Notes under the pieces: model-generated | Told to the model about the DNA's origin: nothing | Database searches by the model: none | What the model saw: the letters and a program-made list of their open reading frames with translations, nothing else | Made by a program: the position numbers and the translations under genes | Origin: Caloramator proteoclasticus DSM 10124 | GTDB lineage: Bacteria; Bacillota; Clostridia; Clostridiales; Caloramatoraceae | Direction: 5' to 3' | DNA length: 64,000 nt | Assembly: GCF_900129265.1 (NCBI RefSeq) | Contig: NZ_FQVG01000007.1 | Location: forward strand, 1 to 64,000 | Part shown: piece after piece, positions 24,509 to 34,205 of the stretch | Layout of the letters: each line of letters opens with the position of its first letter | How positions within the stretch are numbered: the stretch's first letter is position 1

Positions 24509-26650
24509 TTGTCAAGGACAACGCTGTCAATGAAAAGAAGAATAGTAGTTGTATACATTATAATGATTATAGTTCAAACAGTAATAGTAGGAAGATATGC
24601 TTGGGTTCAACTTGTATGGTCTCCCCAACTACAGAGAATGGCAAAGGAACAGTGGACTTATGAAATTATTATAGAAGCAAATAGGGGAAAGATTTTAGAT
24701 AGAAATGGAAATGCTCTGGCTTTAAGTGGAAATGTAAATAGAGTCGATGTGGTTTTAAAAGATGTAAATGATGCAGTAAAAAAGAATAAGATTACTAAAG
24801 AGGAGATGGCAAGTAAGTTAGCTCCACTACTTGATTTGAGTAAGGATAGTATTTTGAAAAAGTTAAATATGAATTATAATGCTGTCATATTAAAAAGAAG
24901 AATTGATAAAGACATAGGAAATAAAATTAGAGAACTAAAGTTGCCAGGGGTAATAGTGTCTGAGGATACAAAACGATACTATCCTAATGGCAATTTTTTA
25001 GCACATGTTTTAGGAACTACAGATGCAGATGGTAATGGAAGAGCAGGGCTTGAAATGTATTATAATAAAGAGTTAAAGGGTAAAACTGGTAGATTAATTA
25101 TCCAAGGAGATGCGTATCACAGAGAATTACCCTATGATGCACCTACCTATATTCCTCCTAAAAATGGATATGATTTAGTTTTAACAATAGATCAGTCAAT
25201 TCAATTTTTTGTTGAAAGGGCATTAGAACAAGGACTTGAGGAATATAAAGCAAAGAGAATAAGTGCAATAGTTATGGATCCAAAGACAGGAGAAATTCTG
25301 GCAATGGCAAACAAACCAGATTATGATCCTAATAATCCTTTTGCTGGTAAAACTACTGAGGAGGCACTAAATAGCTGGAGAAATAGAATGGTTCAAGAGA
25401 ATTTTGAGCCTGGTTCAATTTTGAAGGTATATACTGCTGCAGCAGCACTTGAGGAAAATATAGTAAATGAAAATAGTAAATATGTATGTACTGGAGGCAA
25501 GGTGGTTGCAGGAAGAAGAATAAAATGTTGGAAGACTTCAGGTCACGGTACACAAACCTTTGCCGAAATTCTACAAAATTCCTGTAACGTAGGTTTTATG
25601 GAGGTAGGTCTTGAGCTTGGTGCACAAAGACTTCGTAAGTATTTTGCGCAATTTGGATTTGGTCAAAAAACTGGTATAGATTTTCCAGGTGAAGAAAAAG
25701 GTATATTGATTCCGGTATCAAGTATGGGACCTGTGGAAACAGCAAACCAAGCCTTTGGTCAAGGTGTTGCGGTAACTGGAATTCAATATATTACTGCATT
25801 GTCTGCAATTGCAAATGATGGTGTAATGATGAAACCCCACTTTTTAAAGAAGGTATTATATACAGATGAGGATGGAAATACATCTGTTATAAGAGAATAC
25901 CAACCTCAGAGTGTAAAACAAGTAATATCAAAGGATACAGCTGCGGAGTTGAGGAGTTTGTTAGAACTTGTTGTATCAAAGGGAGGAGCGAAAAAGGCAT
26001 ACTTAGAAGGTTATCACGTTGGAGGAAAAACTGGTACTGCACAAAAGGTTGCCCAAAACCCTAAATCTGGTTATGAGCCCGGTAAGTATATTTCGTCCTT
26101 TGGTGCTATCGTTCCTGCTAATAATCCAAGGTTTACTATATTAGTATCAATAGATGAACCAGATCCATCCAACTATTATGCAGGTAGTACCGCTGCACCT
26201 CTTGCAAGGGTTATAATTGAAGACATTGTAAAATACTTAAATATTGAACCAGATAGTGTTGAGGTGATAACACCTGAAATAGTTTTACCAGAAATTAGAG
26301 GTTTAAAATTGAATGAGGCTGTTAATATTTTGAAACAAAATAAGATTGACTATGAGAAGCAAGGGAATGGAGATATAGTGTATGATATGAGTCCAAAACC
26401 TGGAGTTTCTGTCAAACAAAATACAAAGATAACTTTATATATGGGATACGAACAAAACAAAGATTTAAAGGTGGTTGTTCCTGATTTTAAAAATATGACT
26501 AAAAAGGAAATTACGGAACTTGCTAAGGCTCTGGGAATAAAAGTTAATATTTCTGGTGAAGGTATCGGAGCAACACAGGATATTTTACCAGGACAAGAGG
26601 TTGATAAAAACACTACAATTAATGTACTATTAGAACAGCCGGAGGATTAA
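24509..26650 (+). CDS. SpoVD/FtsI-type penicillin-binding protein with two PASTA domains
   Basis: A class B transpeptidase of about 713 residues that cross-links peptidoglycan outside the membrane. It has one N-terminal membrane anchor (RIVVVYIIMIIVQTVIVG), a dimerisation/pedestal domain, then the transpeptidase with SxxK in EPGSILKVYTA, SxN in QNSCNVGFM and KTG in GGKTGTAQK. Two C-terminal PASTA domains follow (about residues 590-650 and 655-713). PASTA domains occur in SpoVD and in vegetative PBP2b; one gene here could serve both septum and cortex, so I give no symbol. The ORF opens at ATG 24503, which touches AGGGGGG with no spacer. TTG 24509 is correctly spaced and preferred. Confidence 0.9.
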   Translation: MSRTTLSMKRRIVVVYIIMIIVQTVIVGRYAWVQLVWSPQLQRMAKEQWTYEIIIEANRGKILDRNGNALALSGNVNRVDVVLKDVNDAVKKNKITKEEMASKLAPLLDLSKDSILKKLNMNYNAVILKRRIDKDIGNKIRELKLPGVIVSEDTKRYYPNGNFLAHVLGTTDADGNGRAGLEMYYNKELKGKTGRLIIQGDAYHRELPYDAPTYIPPKNGYDLVLTIDQSIQFFVERALEQGLEEYKAKRISAIVMDPKTGEILAMANKPDYDPNNPFAGKTTEEALNSWRNRMVQENFEPGSILKVYTAAAALEENIVNENSKYVCTGGKVVAGRRIKCWKTSGHGTQTFAEILQNSCNVGFMEVGLELGAQRLRKYFAQFGFGQKTGIDFPGEEKGILIPVSSMGPVETANQAFGQGVAVTGIQYITALSAIANDGVMMKPHFLKKVLYTDEDGNTSVIREYQPQSVKQVISKDTAAELRSLLELVVSKGGAKKAYLEGYHVGGKTGTAQKVAQNPKSGYEPGKYISSFGAIVPANNPRFTILVSIDEPDPSNYYAGSTAAPLARVIIEDIVKYLNIEPDSVEVITPEIVLPEIRGLKLNEAVNILKQNKIDYEKQGNGDIVYDMSPKPGVSVKQNTKITLYMGYEQNKDLKVVVPDFKNMTKKEITELAKALGIKVNISGEGIGATQDILPGQEVDKNTTINVLLEQPED

Positions 26651-26654
26651 TATA

Positions 26655-26688
26655 TTTAGCACAATATGGTATTCCATATTGTGCTAAA
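26655..26688 (+). other. Perfect hairpin without T tract inside the dcw cluster
   Basis: TTTAGCACAATATGG (26655-26669), loop TATT, CCATATTGTGCTAAA (26674-26688): 15 perfect pairs followed by A-rich, not T-rich, sequence. It lies between the transpeptidase gene and murE-murF. It is likely a transcript-stabilising or processing hairpin, or a partial attenuator. Confidence 0.7.
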
Positions 26689-26708
26689 AAATTAAAGGGG
26701 GTGTATTT

Positions 26709-29504
26709 ATGAATCTTTTTTCTCTGCTTAATGGGTTGGATTTTGAGTTGTTACAGGGCGATGATGTAGAGATAAGACACCTGTCTTATTCAAGTAGTGA
26801 TATTAGAAACGAAAGCCTTTTTTTCTGCATTGAGGGGTTTAAAACAGACGGACACTTATTTGTAAAGGAAGCTGTAGAAAAGGGTGCAAGGGCTGTAGTT
26901 GTCTCAAAGGATGTTTTTGTTGGTAACGATATTACGGTTGTAAAGGTCAAGGATACCAGAGAAGCAATGGCAGCTATCTCTGCTAAATTTTATGGCACAC
27001 CTTTAAATTCTTTAGAGGTTATTGGTGTTACTGGTACAAATGGAAAGACTACAACTACATTTATGATTAAATCAATTTTAGACGAGTTCAATAAAAAAAC
27101 AGCCCTATTAGGTACAATATATGAAATTATAGGAGATAAAATAGAAGAAGCTAAAAGAACCACCCCTGAATCTTTAGATTTACAAAGGTATTTTTATGAA
27201 ATGAAACAAAATAATATTACCCATTGCATTATGGAGGTTTCATCCCATTCCCTTGAGCTTAAAAGAGTTTATGGAATTAATTTTAAAGTAGGTATTTTTA
27301 CAAACTTAACACAGGATCACTTAGATTTTCATAGGACTATGGAAAATTATTTTAATGCAAAAATGAAATTATTTAATTGTAGTGAATATTGTGTTATAAA
27401 TATAGATGATGAATATGGGAAAAAAGCTTATGGCCTATTGAAAAATAAAAAGATAATAACATTTGGAATAGATAATAGAGCAGATATTATGGCAAAGAAT
27501 TTAATAATAGATTCAGATGGGACAGAATTTGATTTAATATTAGATAATTATATTAGAAGAGTAAAACTACATCTGCCAGGTAAATTTAATGTTTATAATG
27601 CATTAGGAAGTATTGCTGCAGCACTTTCAATAAATATACCTATTGAGGTTGCAGTAAAGGGAGTTGAAAAATTAAAATCAGTACCTGGAAGAAGTGAAAA
27701 AATTAGTTGTAATATAGGCTCCACAATTGTAATTGATTATGCACATACTCCTGATGGAATAGAAAATATATTAAAAGCTGCAAGGGAATATACAAGAGGA
27801 AGGTTAATTACTGTATTTGGATGTGGAGGCGATAGAGATAGAGGAAAAAGACCACTTATGGGCAAGGCTGCAGGGCTACTTTCTGATTTTTGTATTATAA
27901 CATCTGATAACCCAAGAAGTGAAGAACCACAGGATATAATAAAAGATATTATACCTGGTATTGTTACTACTAATTGTAAATATGTTATAATTGAAGATAG
28001 AAGAAAGGCAATAGAATATGCCATAAAAAATTCAGTAAAGGGTGATGTAATAGTGATTGCTGGAAAGGGACATGAAAAATATCAAATACTTAAGGACAAA
28101 GTTGTAGAATTTGATGAAAGAAAAATTGTAGAGGATATTTTGAAGGAAGTAGTAACTCTGGAGGATATTATTACAGCTACAAAGGGGAAGGCGTATAATA
28201 TAAAGGATGCAAAAATAAAAGTAAATAAAATACAAACAGACAGTAGAAAAATTGAAGAGGGTGATGTTTTTGTTGCACTTATTGGAGAAAAATTTGATGG
28301 GCATAATTTTATAAAGGAAGTTAAAGAAAAAGGTGCTTTATGTGCTGTAGTTTCAAAGTTAGATTTAAATGTGGATATACCTCAAATTTTAGTAGATGAC
28401 ACATTAATGGCCTATAAAGAAATAGCAAGATACTATAGGTTAAGATATGACATTCCTGTTGTGGCGGTTACTGGCAGTAGTGGTAAAACAACAACTAAGG
28501 AGATGATAGCTTCAGTTTTATCCCAAAGGTTAAATGTATTAAAGACTGAAAAGAATTTTAATAATGAGATAGGAATACCAATGACAGTTTTAAATCTAAA
28601 TTCAAAACATAGGGCAGCTGTTTTAGAAATGGGAATGGATCGCTTTGGAGAGATTGAAAGTTCAGCATATGTAGCAAATCCTAATATTGCTGTTATTAGT
28701 AATATAGGAACAGCACATATTGAAAAGTTAGGAAGTAGGGAAAATATACTAAAGGCTAAAATGGAAATAACTACATTTTTTAAAGAGGATAACATATTGA
28801 TAATAAATGCTGATAATGATATGTTAAATAAAGTAGTGACAGATAAATATAAAGTTGTTAAATTTGCAATTAATAATGATGCTGAATATAAAGCTTATGA
28901 TATAATAGATTTAGGTTCTGAGGGAATGGAATTTAAATGCTTATTATCAGGTATTGAAAGAAAATTTAAAGTTGCACTACCAGGAACACACAACATATAT
29001 AATGCCTTATCTGCAATAGCTGTAGGAGATATTATAGGTTTAAATTATGAAGAAATATACAATGGGATATTGGTATTTAATCCTGGTAATATGAGGATGA
29101 ACATTGTTGAATTAGATGAGGATATTAAACTAATAATTGACTGCTATAATGCAAATCCAGATTCAATGAAGGCCGCATTAGATGTCTTAAGTAAGTTTAA
29201 AGGGAGAAGAATTGCAGTCTTAGGAGATATGTTTGAACTTGGAGAGTATTCAGTTGAGTTACATAAGGAAGTTGGAGGATATGCTGCGAATAAGTGTGAT
29301 ATGTTAGTTGCAATTGGTGATTTTTCAAAATATTACTTTGAAGAGGCAAAAAATAAAATTGAATCCTACTATTTTAAAACTAAAGAGGAAGCACTAAATT
29401 TTATTAAAAGTAATGTTAAAGGAAATGATGTTATTTTAATAAAGGCTTCAAGAGGTATGGAGCTTGAGTATATATCTGACAATTTAAAAGAGCATAGGAA
29501 GTGA
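26709..29504 (+). CDS. murE-murF: Fused MurE-MurF: UDP-MurNAc-tripeptide synthetase and D-Ala-D-Ala-adding ligase
   Basis: One 931-residue ORF holds two complete Mur ligases. Residues 1 to about 480 are MurE, which adds the third amino acid to UDP-MurNAc-L-Ala-D-Glu. It has P-loop VTGTNGKTTTTFM (about 107-119) and the DNPR motif in SDNPRSEEP (about 400), diagnostic for meso-diaminopimelate. Residues about 482-931 are MurF, which adds D-Ala-D-Ala, with P-loop VTGSSGKTTTKEM (about 586) and the DCYNANPDSM ligase motif. The junction ILKEVVTLEDII has essentially no linker: a normal MurE C-terminus runs into a normal MurF N-terminus (TLEDIITATKGK). Cytosolic. GGGGGTG precedes ATG 26709; mraY follows after 10 nt. 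A lost stop codon by real mutation, or an assembly error, could create this. Confidence 0.93.
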   Translation: MNLFSLLNGLDFELLQGDDVEIRHLSYSSSDIRNESLFFCIEGFKTDGHLFVKEAVEKGARAVVVSKDVFVGNDITVVKVKDTREAMAAISAKFYGTPLNSLEVIGVTGTNGKTTTTFMIKSILDEFNKKTALLGTIYEIIGDKIEEAKRTTPESLDLQRYFYEMKQNNITHCIMEVSSHSLELKRVYGINFKVGIFTNLTQDHLDFHRTMENYFNAKMKLFNCSEYCVINIDDEYGKKAYGLLKNKKIITFGIDNRADIMAKNLIIDSDGTEFDLILDNYIRRVKLHLPGKFNVYNALGSIAAALSINIPIEVAVKGVEKLKSVPGRSEKISCNIGSTIVIDYAHTPDGIENILKAAREYTRGRLITVFGCGGDRDRGKRPLMGKAAGLLSDFCIITSDNPRSEEPQDIIKDIIPGIVTTNCKYVIIEDRRKAIEYAIKNSVKGDVIVIAGKGHEKYQILKDKVVEFDERKIVEDILKEVVTLEDIITATKGKAYNIKDAKIKVNKIQTDSRKIEEGDVFVALIGEKFDGHNFIKEVKEKGALCAVVSKLDLNVDIPQILVDDTLMAYKEIARYYRLRYDIPVVAVTGSSGKTTTKEMIASVLSQRLNVLKTEKNFNNEIGIPMTVLNLNSKHRAAVLEMGMDRFGEIESSAYVANPNIAVISNIGTAHIEKLGSRENILKAKMEITTFFKEDNILIINADNDMLNKVVTDKYKVVKFAINNDAEYKAYDIIDLGSEGMEFKCLLSGIERKFKVALPGTHNIYNALSAIAVGDIIGLNYEEIYNGILVFNPGNMRMNIVELDEDIKLIIDCYNANPDSMKAALDVLSKFKGRRIAVLGDMFELGEYSVELHKEVGGYAANKCDMLVAIGDFSKYYFEEAKNKIESYYFKTKEEALNFIKSNVKGNDVILIKASRGMELEYISDNLKEHRK

Positions 29505-29514
29505 GGTTGTAAAC

Positions 29515-30474
29515 ATGGAGCTTACGATATTTGCTACAATACTTTCTTTCATAATTGTACTTTTGATAGGACCAATAGTTATTCCTCTTCTTAAGATATT
29601 TAAGTTTGGACAAAATATTAGAGAGGAAGGACCAAAAAGCCATCTTAAAAAGGCTGGAACACCAACGATGGGTGGACTGATGTTTATAATAAGTTTAATA
29701 ATATCAGTATTGGCTCTTTCTTCAAAAATGAGCAGTGCACTATGGATTGCGTTGATTACAACTGTTGGATATGGTTTTATAGGACTTCTTGATGATAGCT
29801 TGAAGATAATTCGAAAGCAGAACTTAGGATTAAGAGCCTATCAAAAATTAATAGGTCAAATAACCTTTGCATTAATTCTTTCAATTTACGCCTATAACAA
29901 TCCAGATATTGGCAGTATGGTGCACATACCATATACAACTAAATTTATTGATTTAGGTAGTTTCTATATACCATTTATGGTTTTTGTTGTTGTGGGAACT
30001 ACTAATGCAGTTAATTTAACTGATGGATTAGACGGTTTAGCAGCCAGTGTTACTTTAATTATCTGTGTTTTCTTTGCTATTGTTACCTATGGATTAAAAA
30101 GGCAGGATCTATCATTGTTTTGTGGTGCTCTTGCAGGAGGTCTTTTAGGATTTTTAAAATATAATGCATATCCAGCACAGGTTTTTATGGGAGATACAGG
30201 ATCCCTTGCTTTAGGTGGTGCTATATCAGCACTTGCAATTTTACTAAAGATGCCCTTCATAATAGTAATAGTTGGGGTAATATATGTTGTTGAGACACTT
30301 TCGGTAATTATTCAGGTGATTAGCTTTAAATTAACAAAGAAAAGAGTATTTAAAATGGCACCACTTCATCATCACTATGAACAGTTAGGTTGGCATGAAA
30401 CTAAGATTGTTGCTTGGTTTAGTATATTTACTGCCATATTTTGTTTAATTGGTTTTTTAGCAATTAGTTTTTAG
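29515..30474 (+). CDS. mraY: Phospho-N-acetylmuramoyl-pentapeptide transferase
   Basis: A 319-residue integral membrane enzyme that transfers phospho-MurNAc-pentapeptide to undecaprenyl phosphate, making lipid I. About ten membrane helices can be drawn. Catalytic/Mg motifs are DDSLKII, NAVNLTDGLDGLA, FMGDTGSLALGG and the histidine cluster APLHHHYEQLGWHE. The gene starts at ATG 29515 with GAGGTTG upstream, 10 nt after murE-murF. The next gene follows after 10 nt; a separate murD, often found here, is absent. Confidence 0.97.
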   Translation: MELTIFATILSFIIVLLIGPIVIPLLKIFKFGQNIREEGPKSHLKKAGTPTMGGLMFIISLIISVLALSSKMSSALWIALITTVGYGFIGLLDDSLKIIRKQNLGLRAYQKLIGQITFALILSIYAYNNPDIGSMVHIPYTTKFIDLGSFYIPFMVFVVVGTTNAVNLTDGLDGLAASVTLIICVFFAIVTYGLKRQDLSLFCGALAGGLLGFLKYNAYPAQVFMGDTGSLALGGAISALAILLKMPFIIVIVGVIYVVETLSVIIQVISFKLTKKRVFKMAPLHHHYEQLGWHETKIVAWFSIFTAIFCLIGFLAISF

Positions 30475-30484
30475 GGGGTTTAGC

Positions 30485-31597
30485 ATGAAGGGAAAAAAAG
30501 GGCCTATTGACTTTGTCCTCTTTGCAGATATACTAATATTACTTTCCATAGGTATTTCTATGGTTTTCAGTGCCAGTATGCCTGAAGGAGAAATATATTA
30601 TGGTAATCCACACTATTTCTTAATTAGACAAAGTATATGGGCAGTATTAGGAATTATTGTTATGTTGTTTACATCAAATATAGATTATAGGTTTTGGAGA
30701 AATAAAAACATTTTAGTTTTTGGATTTTTTACTGTTGTACTTATGTTAATTGGAGTTTTCTTTTTTCCACCTGTTAAAGGGGCCAGAAGATGGCTGGGGT
30801 TTGGATTTGCAAAAATTCAGCCATCTGAGATAGCAAAGATTTTTATAGTTTTATTTTTGGCTAATATGATTGAAAAAAAGGGCCAAGATACAATGAAAAG
30901 CTTTTTTAGAGGATTATTTCCAGGACTTGTTATTATGGGGATTTTTGTTGGTCTAATTATTAAGGAACCTAATATGAGTACATCGGTTATTATAGCTACA
31001 GTATCACTTATTTTGTTATTTGCAGGTGGTGCAAAGATAAGGCATATGCTCCTTTTATTTTTATCAGGTGTAGTTTTAGCAATTATTGCAATTATTAGAG
31101 AACCCTATAGAATGAGAAGATTTACAGGTTTTTTAAACCCTTGGGCTGATAAATTAGAATCTGGATATCAAGCAATTCAGTCCCTTTATGCATTGGGTGC
31201 TGGAGGGCTATTTGGTAGAGGACTTGGTCTTTCAAAGCAGAAGTTTTATTATATACCAGAAGCACAAAATGACTTTATATTTGCTATAATTGGTGAGGAA
31301 TTAGGTTTTATTGCTACCTTTATTATAATTCTATGCTTCTCTGTACTTATATGGAGAGGAATTAGAATTTCAATTAAGTGTAAAGATAAATACGGAAGCC
31401 TTGTAGCCTTAGGAATTACATCAATAATAGCAGTTCAATCATCTGTCAACTTTTTAGTTGTATCATCATTTATGCCAGTTACTGGTGTTACACTACCACT
31501 AATTAGCTATGGCGGTTCATCGTTACTTTTTACAATGGCAGGACTTGGGATACTGTTAAATATATCCAGATATATAACAAAGGATGGAGTTGATTAA
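30485..31597 (+). CDS. SEDS-family lipid II polymerase (FtsW/SpoVE type)
   Basis: A 370-residue polytopic membrane protein of the SEDS family, peptidoglycan glycosyltransferases that work with a class B PBP. Recognisable segments are VFSASMPEG, VKGARRWLGFGFAKIQPSEIAKI with the conserved basic and PSE motifs, NDFIFAIIGEELGF containing the catalytic-type acidic residue region, and SSFMPVTGVTLPLISYGGSSL. By position after mraY it could be FtsW (vegetative septum) or SpoVE (cortex). I cannot separate the two by eye, so no symbol is given. It pairs naturally with the transpeptidase at 24509. The stop at 31597 lies one base before the murG ATG. Confidence 0.93.
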   Translation: MKGKKGPIDFVLFADILILLSIGISMVFSASMPEGEIYYGNPHYFLIRQSIWAVLGIIVMLFTSNIDYRFWRNKNILVFGFFTVVLMLIGVFFFPPVKGARRWLGFGFAKIQPSEIAKIFIVLFLANMIEKKGQDTMKSFFRGLFPGLVIMGIFVGLIIKEPNMSTSVIIATVSLILLFAGGAKIRHMLLLFLSGVVLAIIAIIREPYRMRRFTGFLNPWADKLESGYQAIQSLYALGAGGLFGRGLGLSKQKFYYIPEAQNDFIFAIIGEELGFIATFIIILCFSVLIWRGIRISIKCKDKYGSLVALGITSIIAVQSSVNFLVVSSFMPVTGVTLPLISYGGSSLLFTMAGLGILLNISRYITKDGVD

Positions 31598-31598
31598 T

Positions 31599-32699
31599 AT
31601 GAAGGTAATAATTACTGGTGGGGGTACAGGAGGACATATATATCCAGGTGTAGCAATAGCAAAAAAAATTCAGGAAAAGTATAAGGGAGCAGAGATAATT
31701 TTTGTTGGAAGCGAAAATGGGCTTGAAGGTAAATTAGTTCCAAAGGAAGGATTTAAAATAAAACTTATACCTGTTGAGGGACTTAATAAAAGAATTTCTT
31801 TTGGTACCTTCAAGTCAGTGATAAAGGTATTAAAGGGATTTGGTAAGGCTGGCAAAATTATAAATGAATTTAAGCCAGATGTTGTTATTGGAACTGGAGG
31901 TTATGTATGTGGTCCTGTGGTAATGCAGGCAGCACTAAAGGGGATACCAACAATAATTCACGAACAGAATGCTTTTCCAGGCGTTACTAATAAAATTCTT
32001 TCACACTTTGTTGATAGAATTGCTATTACATTTAGGGAATCTGAAAAATATTTTCCTAAGAATAAGGTTGTGTATACAGGAAATCCAATAAGGAAGCAGA
32101 TACTTATGGCTAATAAAGAACAGGCAATTTCATCAATGGGGCTTGAGAAAAATAAGCCAATTGTGTTAGTGGTTGGAGGAAGTAGAGGAGCAAAAAATAT
32201 AAATATTGCAGTTGTTGATATTATAAATGAACTATATAAAAATGGTATACAGCTTATATTTATCACAGGTGAAAACAATTATAATGAGGTAATTGAAAAA
32301 GTAAAGTCTAAATATCAAATAAACAATATGAAGGGAATTAAAATTTTACCATATGTGTATAATATGCACGATGCATTAGCAGCCTCTGATTTGATTATAA
32401 GTAGAGCAGGTGCTACTATTATATCTGAGATAACTGCATTAGGAAAACCATCTATTTTAATACCTTCACCCTATGTTGCAAATAATCATCAAGAATATAA
32501 TGCAAGGGCATTAGAGGAAAAAGGTGCCTGCATTGTAATAAAAGAATCAGAACTTAAAAATGATATATTAAAGGAACAGGTATTAAATATAGTTAAAAAT
32601 AAAGAGATATTATTGAATATGGCAAATGCATCTAAAAAACTTTCAAAATTAGATGCTGCAGATAATATAGTAAATCTTATAGAAGAGATTAAAAAATAA
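31599..32699 (+). CDS. murG: Undecaprenyldiphospho-muramoylpentapeptide beta-N-acetylglucosaminyltransferase
   Basis: A 366-residue GT28 glycosyltransferase on the inner face of the membrane that adds GlcNAc to lipid I, giving lipid II. Visible are the N-terminal glycine-rich loop ITGGGTGGHIYPG, the acceptor-side GTGGYVCGPV and HEQNAFPG, the hinge and second glycine loop VVGGSRGAKNIN, and the UDP-GlcNAc-binding RAGATIISEITALGKPSILIPSP. Start ATG 31599 uses GGATGGAG, one base after the upstream stop; the frame is open from 31584 but lacks a site. A hairpin without T tract follows. Confidence 0.97.
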   Translation: MKVIITGGGTGGHIYPGVAIAKKIQEKYKGAEIIFVGSENGLEGKLVPKEGFKIKLIPVEGLNKRISFGTFKSVIKVLKGFGKAGKIINEFKPDVVIGTGGYVCGPVVMQAALKGIPTIIHEQNAFPGVTNKILSHFVDRIAITFRESEKYFPKNKVVYTGNPIRKQILMANKEQAISSMGLEKNKPIVLVVGGSRGAKNINIAVVDIINELYKNGIQLIFITGENNYNEVIEKVKSKYQINNMKGIKILPYVYNMHDALAASDLIISRAGATIISEITALGKPSILIPSPYVANNHQEYNARALEEKGACIVIKESELKNDILKEQVLNIVKNKEILLNMANASKKLSKLDAADNIVNLIEEIKK

Positions 32700-32700
32700 T

Positions 32701-32722
32701 GTTGCAGGAATCTTCCTGCAAC
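32701..32722 (+). other. Short perfect hairpin after murG without T tract
   Basis: GTTGCAGGAATCTTCCTGCAAC is fully self-complementary except for its centre. AAATTTATTG follows, so termination would be weak at best. Confidence 0.6.
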
Positions 32723-32751
32723 AAATTTATTGAAATACAAGGGATGGTGTT

Positions 32752-33492
32752 ATGGAGGAAAAACTTATTAAAAGACAAAAACAAAAAAGGTTCTTATCAT
32801 TTTTAATCATTTTTATAATTCTTTCAATTACAGTTGTAATTTCATTAAAATCAGATTATTTTAAAATAAAGGAAGTTGAAGTTAAAAATAATAATTTGAT
32901 ATCAAGGGATGAGGCTATCATTTTAGCAAATGTAATAGGAGAAAATATATTTTTTTTAGATAAAAATAAAGTAAAAACAAACATTCTAAATAATCCCTAC
33001 GTTAAAGACGTAAAAATAAATAAAAAACTTCCTTCAAAGATTTTATTGACAATTGAAGAAAAGGATATAAAGGGAATTATAAGAGTAAAAAATTATTTTG
33101 TAGATATCGATAGTGAAGGAAGAATGGTTCATACTATAAACAAATTTCCTAATGGTAAGCTTATATATTTAGAAGGAATAGATGCAAAGGAATATGTGTT
33201 TAATGAATATGTTACCAGTGATTCTGTAAAATTAAAAAGTATTGTTGAGATATTAAAGATTTTCTCGTATATAGATATAAAATCCCAAATTGAGAAGGTA
33301 GATGTTAAGGACCCTTATAATGTTAATATTATAACAAAAAGTGGAATTAATATATGTGTAGGAGATTGTTCTAATTTAGAATATAAACTTTCCTTTGCAA
33401 TGACTCTTTTAAAAAGCCCTGAATTAAGTGGTAAGAAGGGGACTATAGATATAAGTTCTGATGGAACAGCTGTATTTAACGAAAAGAGGTGA
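32752..33492 (+). CDS. ftsQ: Cell-division protein FtsQ/DivIB
   Basis: A 246-residue bitopic membrane protein. It has a short basic cytoplasmic N-terminus (KLIKRQKQKR), one membrane helix (FLSFLIIFIILSITVVISL), then a POTRA domain (FKIKEVEVKNNNLISRDEAII...NPYVKDVKINKKLPSKILLTIEEK) and a beta domain. FtsQ/DivIB binds FtsL and DivIC and controls septal wall synthesis. ATG 32752 has AAGGGATGGTG upstream. It is followed 4 nt later by the DUF881-sbp-DUF881 group, an arrangement like divIB-ylxW-ylxX-sbp of bacilli. Confidence 0.93.
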   Translation: MEEKLIKRQKQKRFLSFLIIFIILSITVVISLKSDYFKIKEVEVKNNNLISRDEAIILANVIGENIFFLDKNKVKTNILNNPYVKDVKINKKLPSKILLTIEEKDIKGIIRVKNYFVDIDSEGRMVHTINKFPNGKLIYLEGIDAKEYVFNEYVTSDSVKLKSIVEILKIFSYIDIKSQIEKVDVKDPYNVNIITKSGINICVGDCSNLEYKLSFAMTLLKSPELSGKKGTIDISSDGTAVFNEKR

Positions 33493-33496
33493 TTAG

Positions 33497-34201
33497 ATGA
33501 AAAAATTAAAATCACAGTTAAGCTTAGCCTTTATTTGTCTTATATTAGGTTTTATGATAACTTATCAGTATAGAATTTCCTATTCTAAAACAAAAATTGT
33601 AGATACAAGACAAATAAGTGACTTAGTTAAGCAAAATGAAATTTTGAAAAAGCAGAAGGAAGAATTGGATTTGAAGGTTAGAGAGTATCAATCAAAAATT
33701 GATGAAATTGAAAAATCAGTTACAATAGGTAATGAGGCTGTTGAAAAGTTAAAAAACGAGCTTGATAATTTAAGAGTTCTATCGGGACTTAATGATGTTG
33801 AAGGCCAAGGTATTGTTATTACAATTTCTCCAGTAGATAATGTTAAAAATAATTATATAAACCAAGTTTATGCTACTGATATTTTAGATATTATAAATGA
33901 ATTAAACTCATCTGGTGCAGAGGCAATATCAATAAATGAAGAAAGGTATATAGCAAGAACTCAAATAAGAGAGGCAGGTGCCTATATAAAAATAAATGAA
34001 ACAAAGTTTAGTCCACAGGATAAGTTTGTTATAAAGGCTATTGGAGATCCAAGTATATTAGAAGGTGCATTTAAAATGCCAGGAAATATTTTAGAACAGA
34101 ATGCAGATAGAATAGCTTATACAATTGAAAAATCAGATAATATTAAAATATTAAAGTACAACAAAAAGATAGATTTTAAATATGCTAAACCAGGAAGGTG
34201 A
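33497..34201 (+). CDS. DUF881 (YlxW/YlxX-like) membrane-anchored protein, first copy
   Basis: A 234-residue protein with a single N-terminal membrane helix (LSLAFICLILGFMITYQY) and a coiled coil (KQNEILKKQKEELDLKVREY). The DUF881 globular domain includes the typical LSGLNDVEGQGIVITI, ATDILDIINELNSSGAEAISINEERY and FVIKAIGDPSILEGA. Function is unknown; members sit beside division genes in Firmicutes and probably face the outside. It has a second homologue two genes downstream. Start ATG 33497 has AGAGGTGATTAG upstream, and the stop overlaps the region of the sbp ribosome site. Confidence 0.87.
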   Translation: MKKLKSQLSLAFICLILGFMITYQYRISYSKTKIVDTRQISDLVKQNEILKKQKEELDLKVREYQSKIDEIEKSVTIGNEAVEKLKNELDNLRVLSGLNDVEGQGIVITISPVDNVKNNYINQVYATDILDIINELNSSGAEAISINEERYIARTQIREAGAYIKINETKFSPQDKFVIKAIGDPSILEGAFKMPGNILEQNADRIAYTIEKSDNIKILKYNKKIDFKYAKPGR

Positions 34202-34205
34202 TGAG

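Noticed and set aside
30485-31597. Naming the SEDS gene ftsW or spoVE outright
   Set aside because: Position and motifs fit both; only a phylogeny with the other SEDS genes of the genome could decide.
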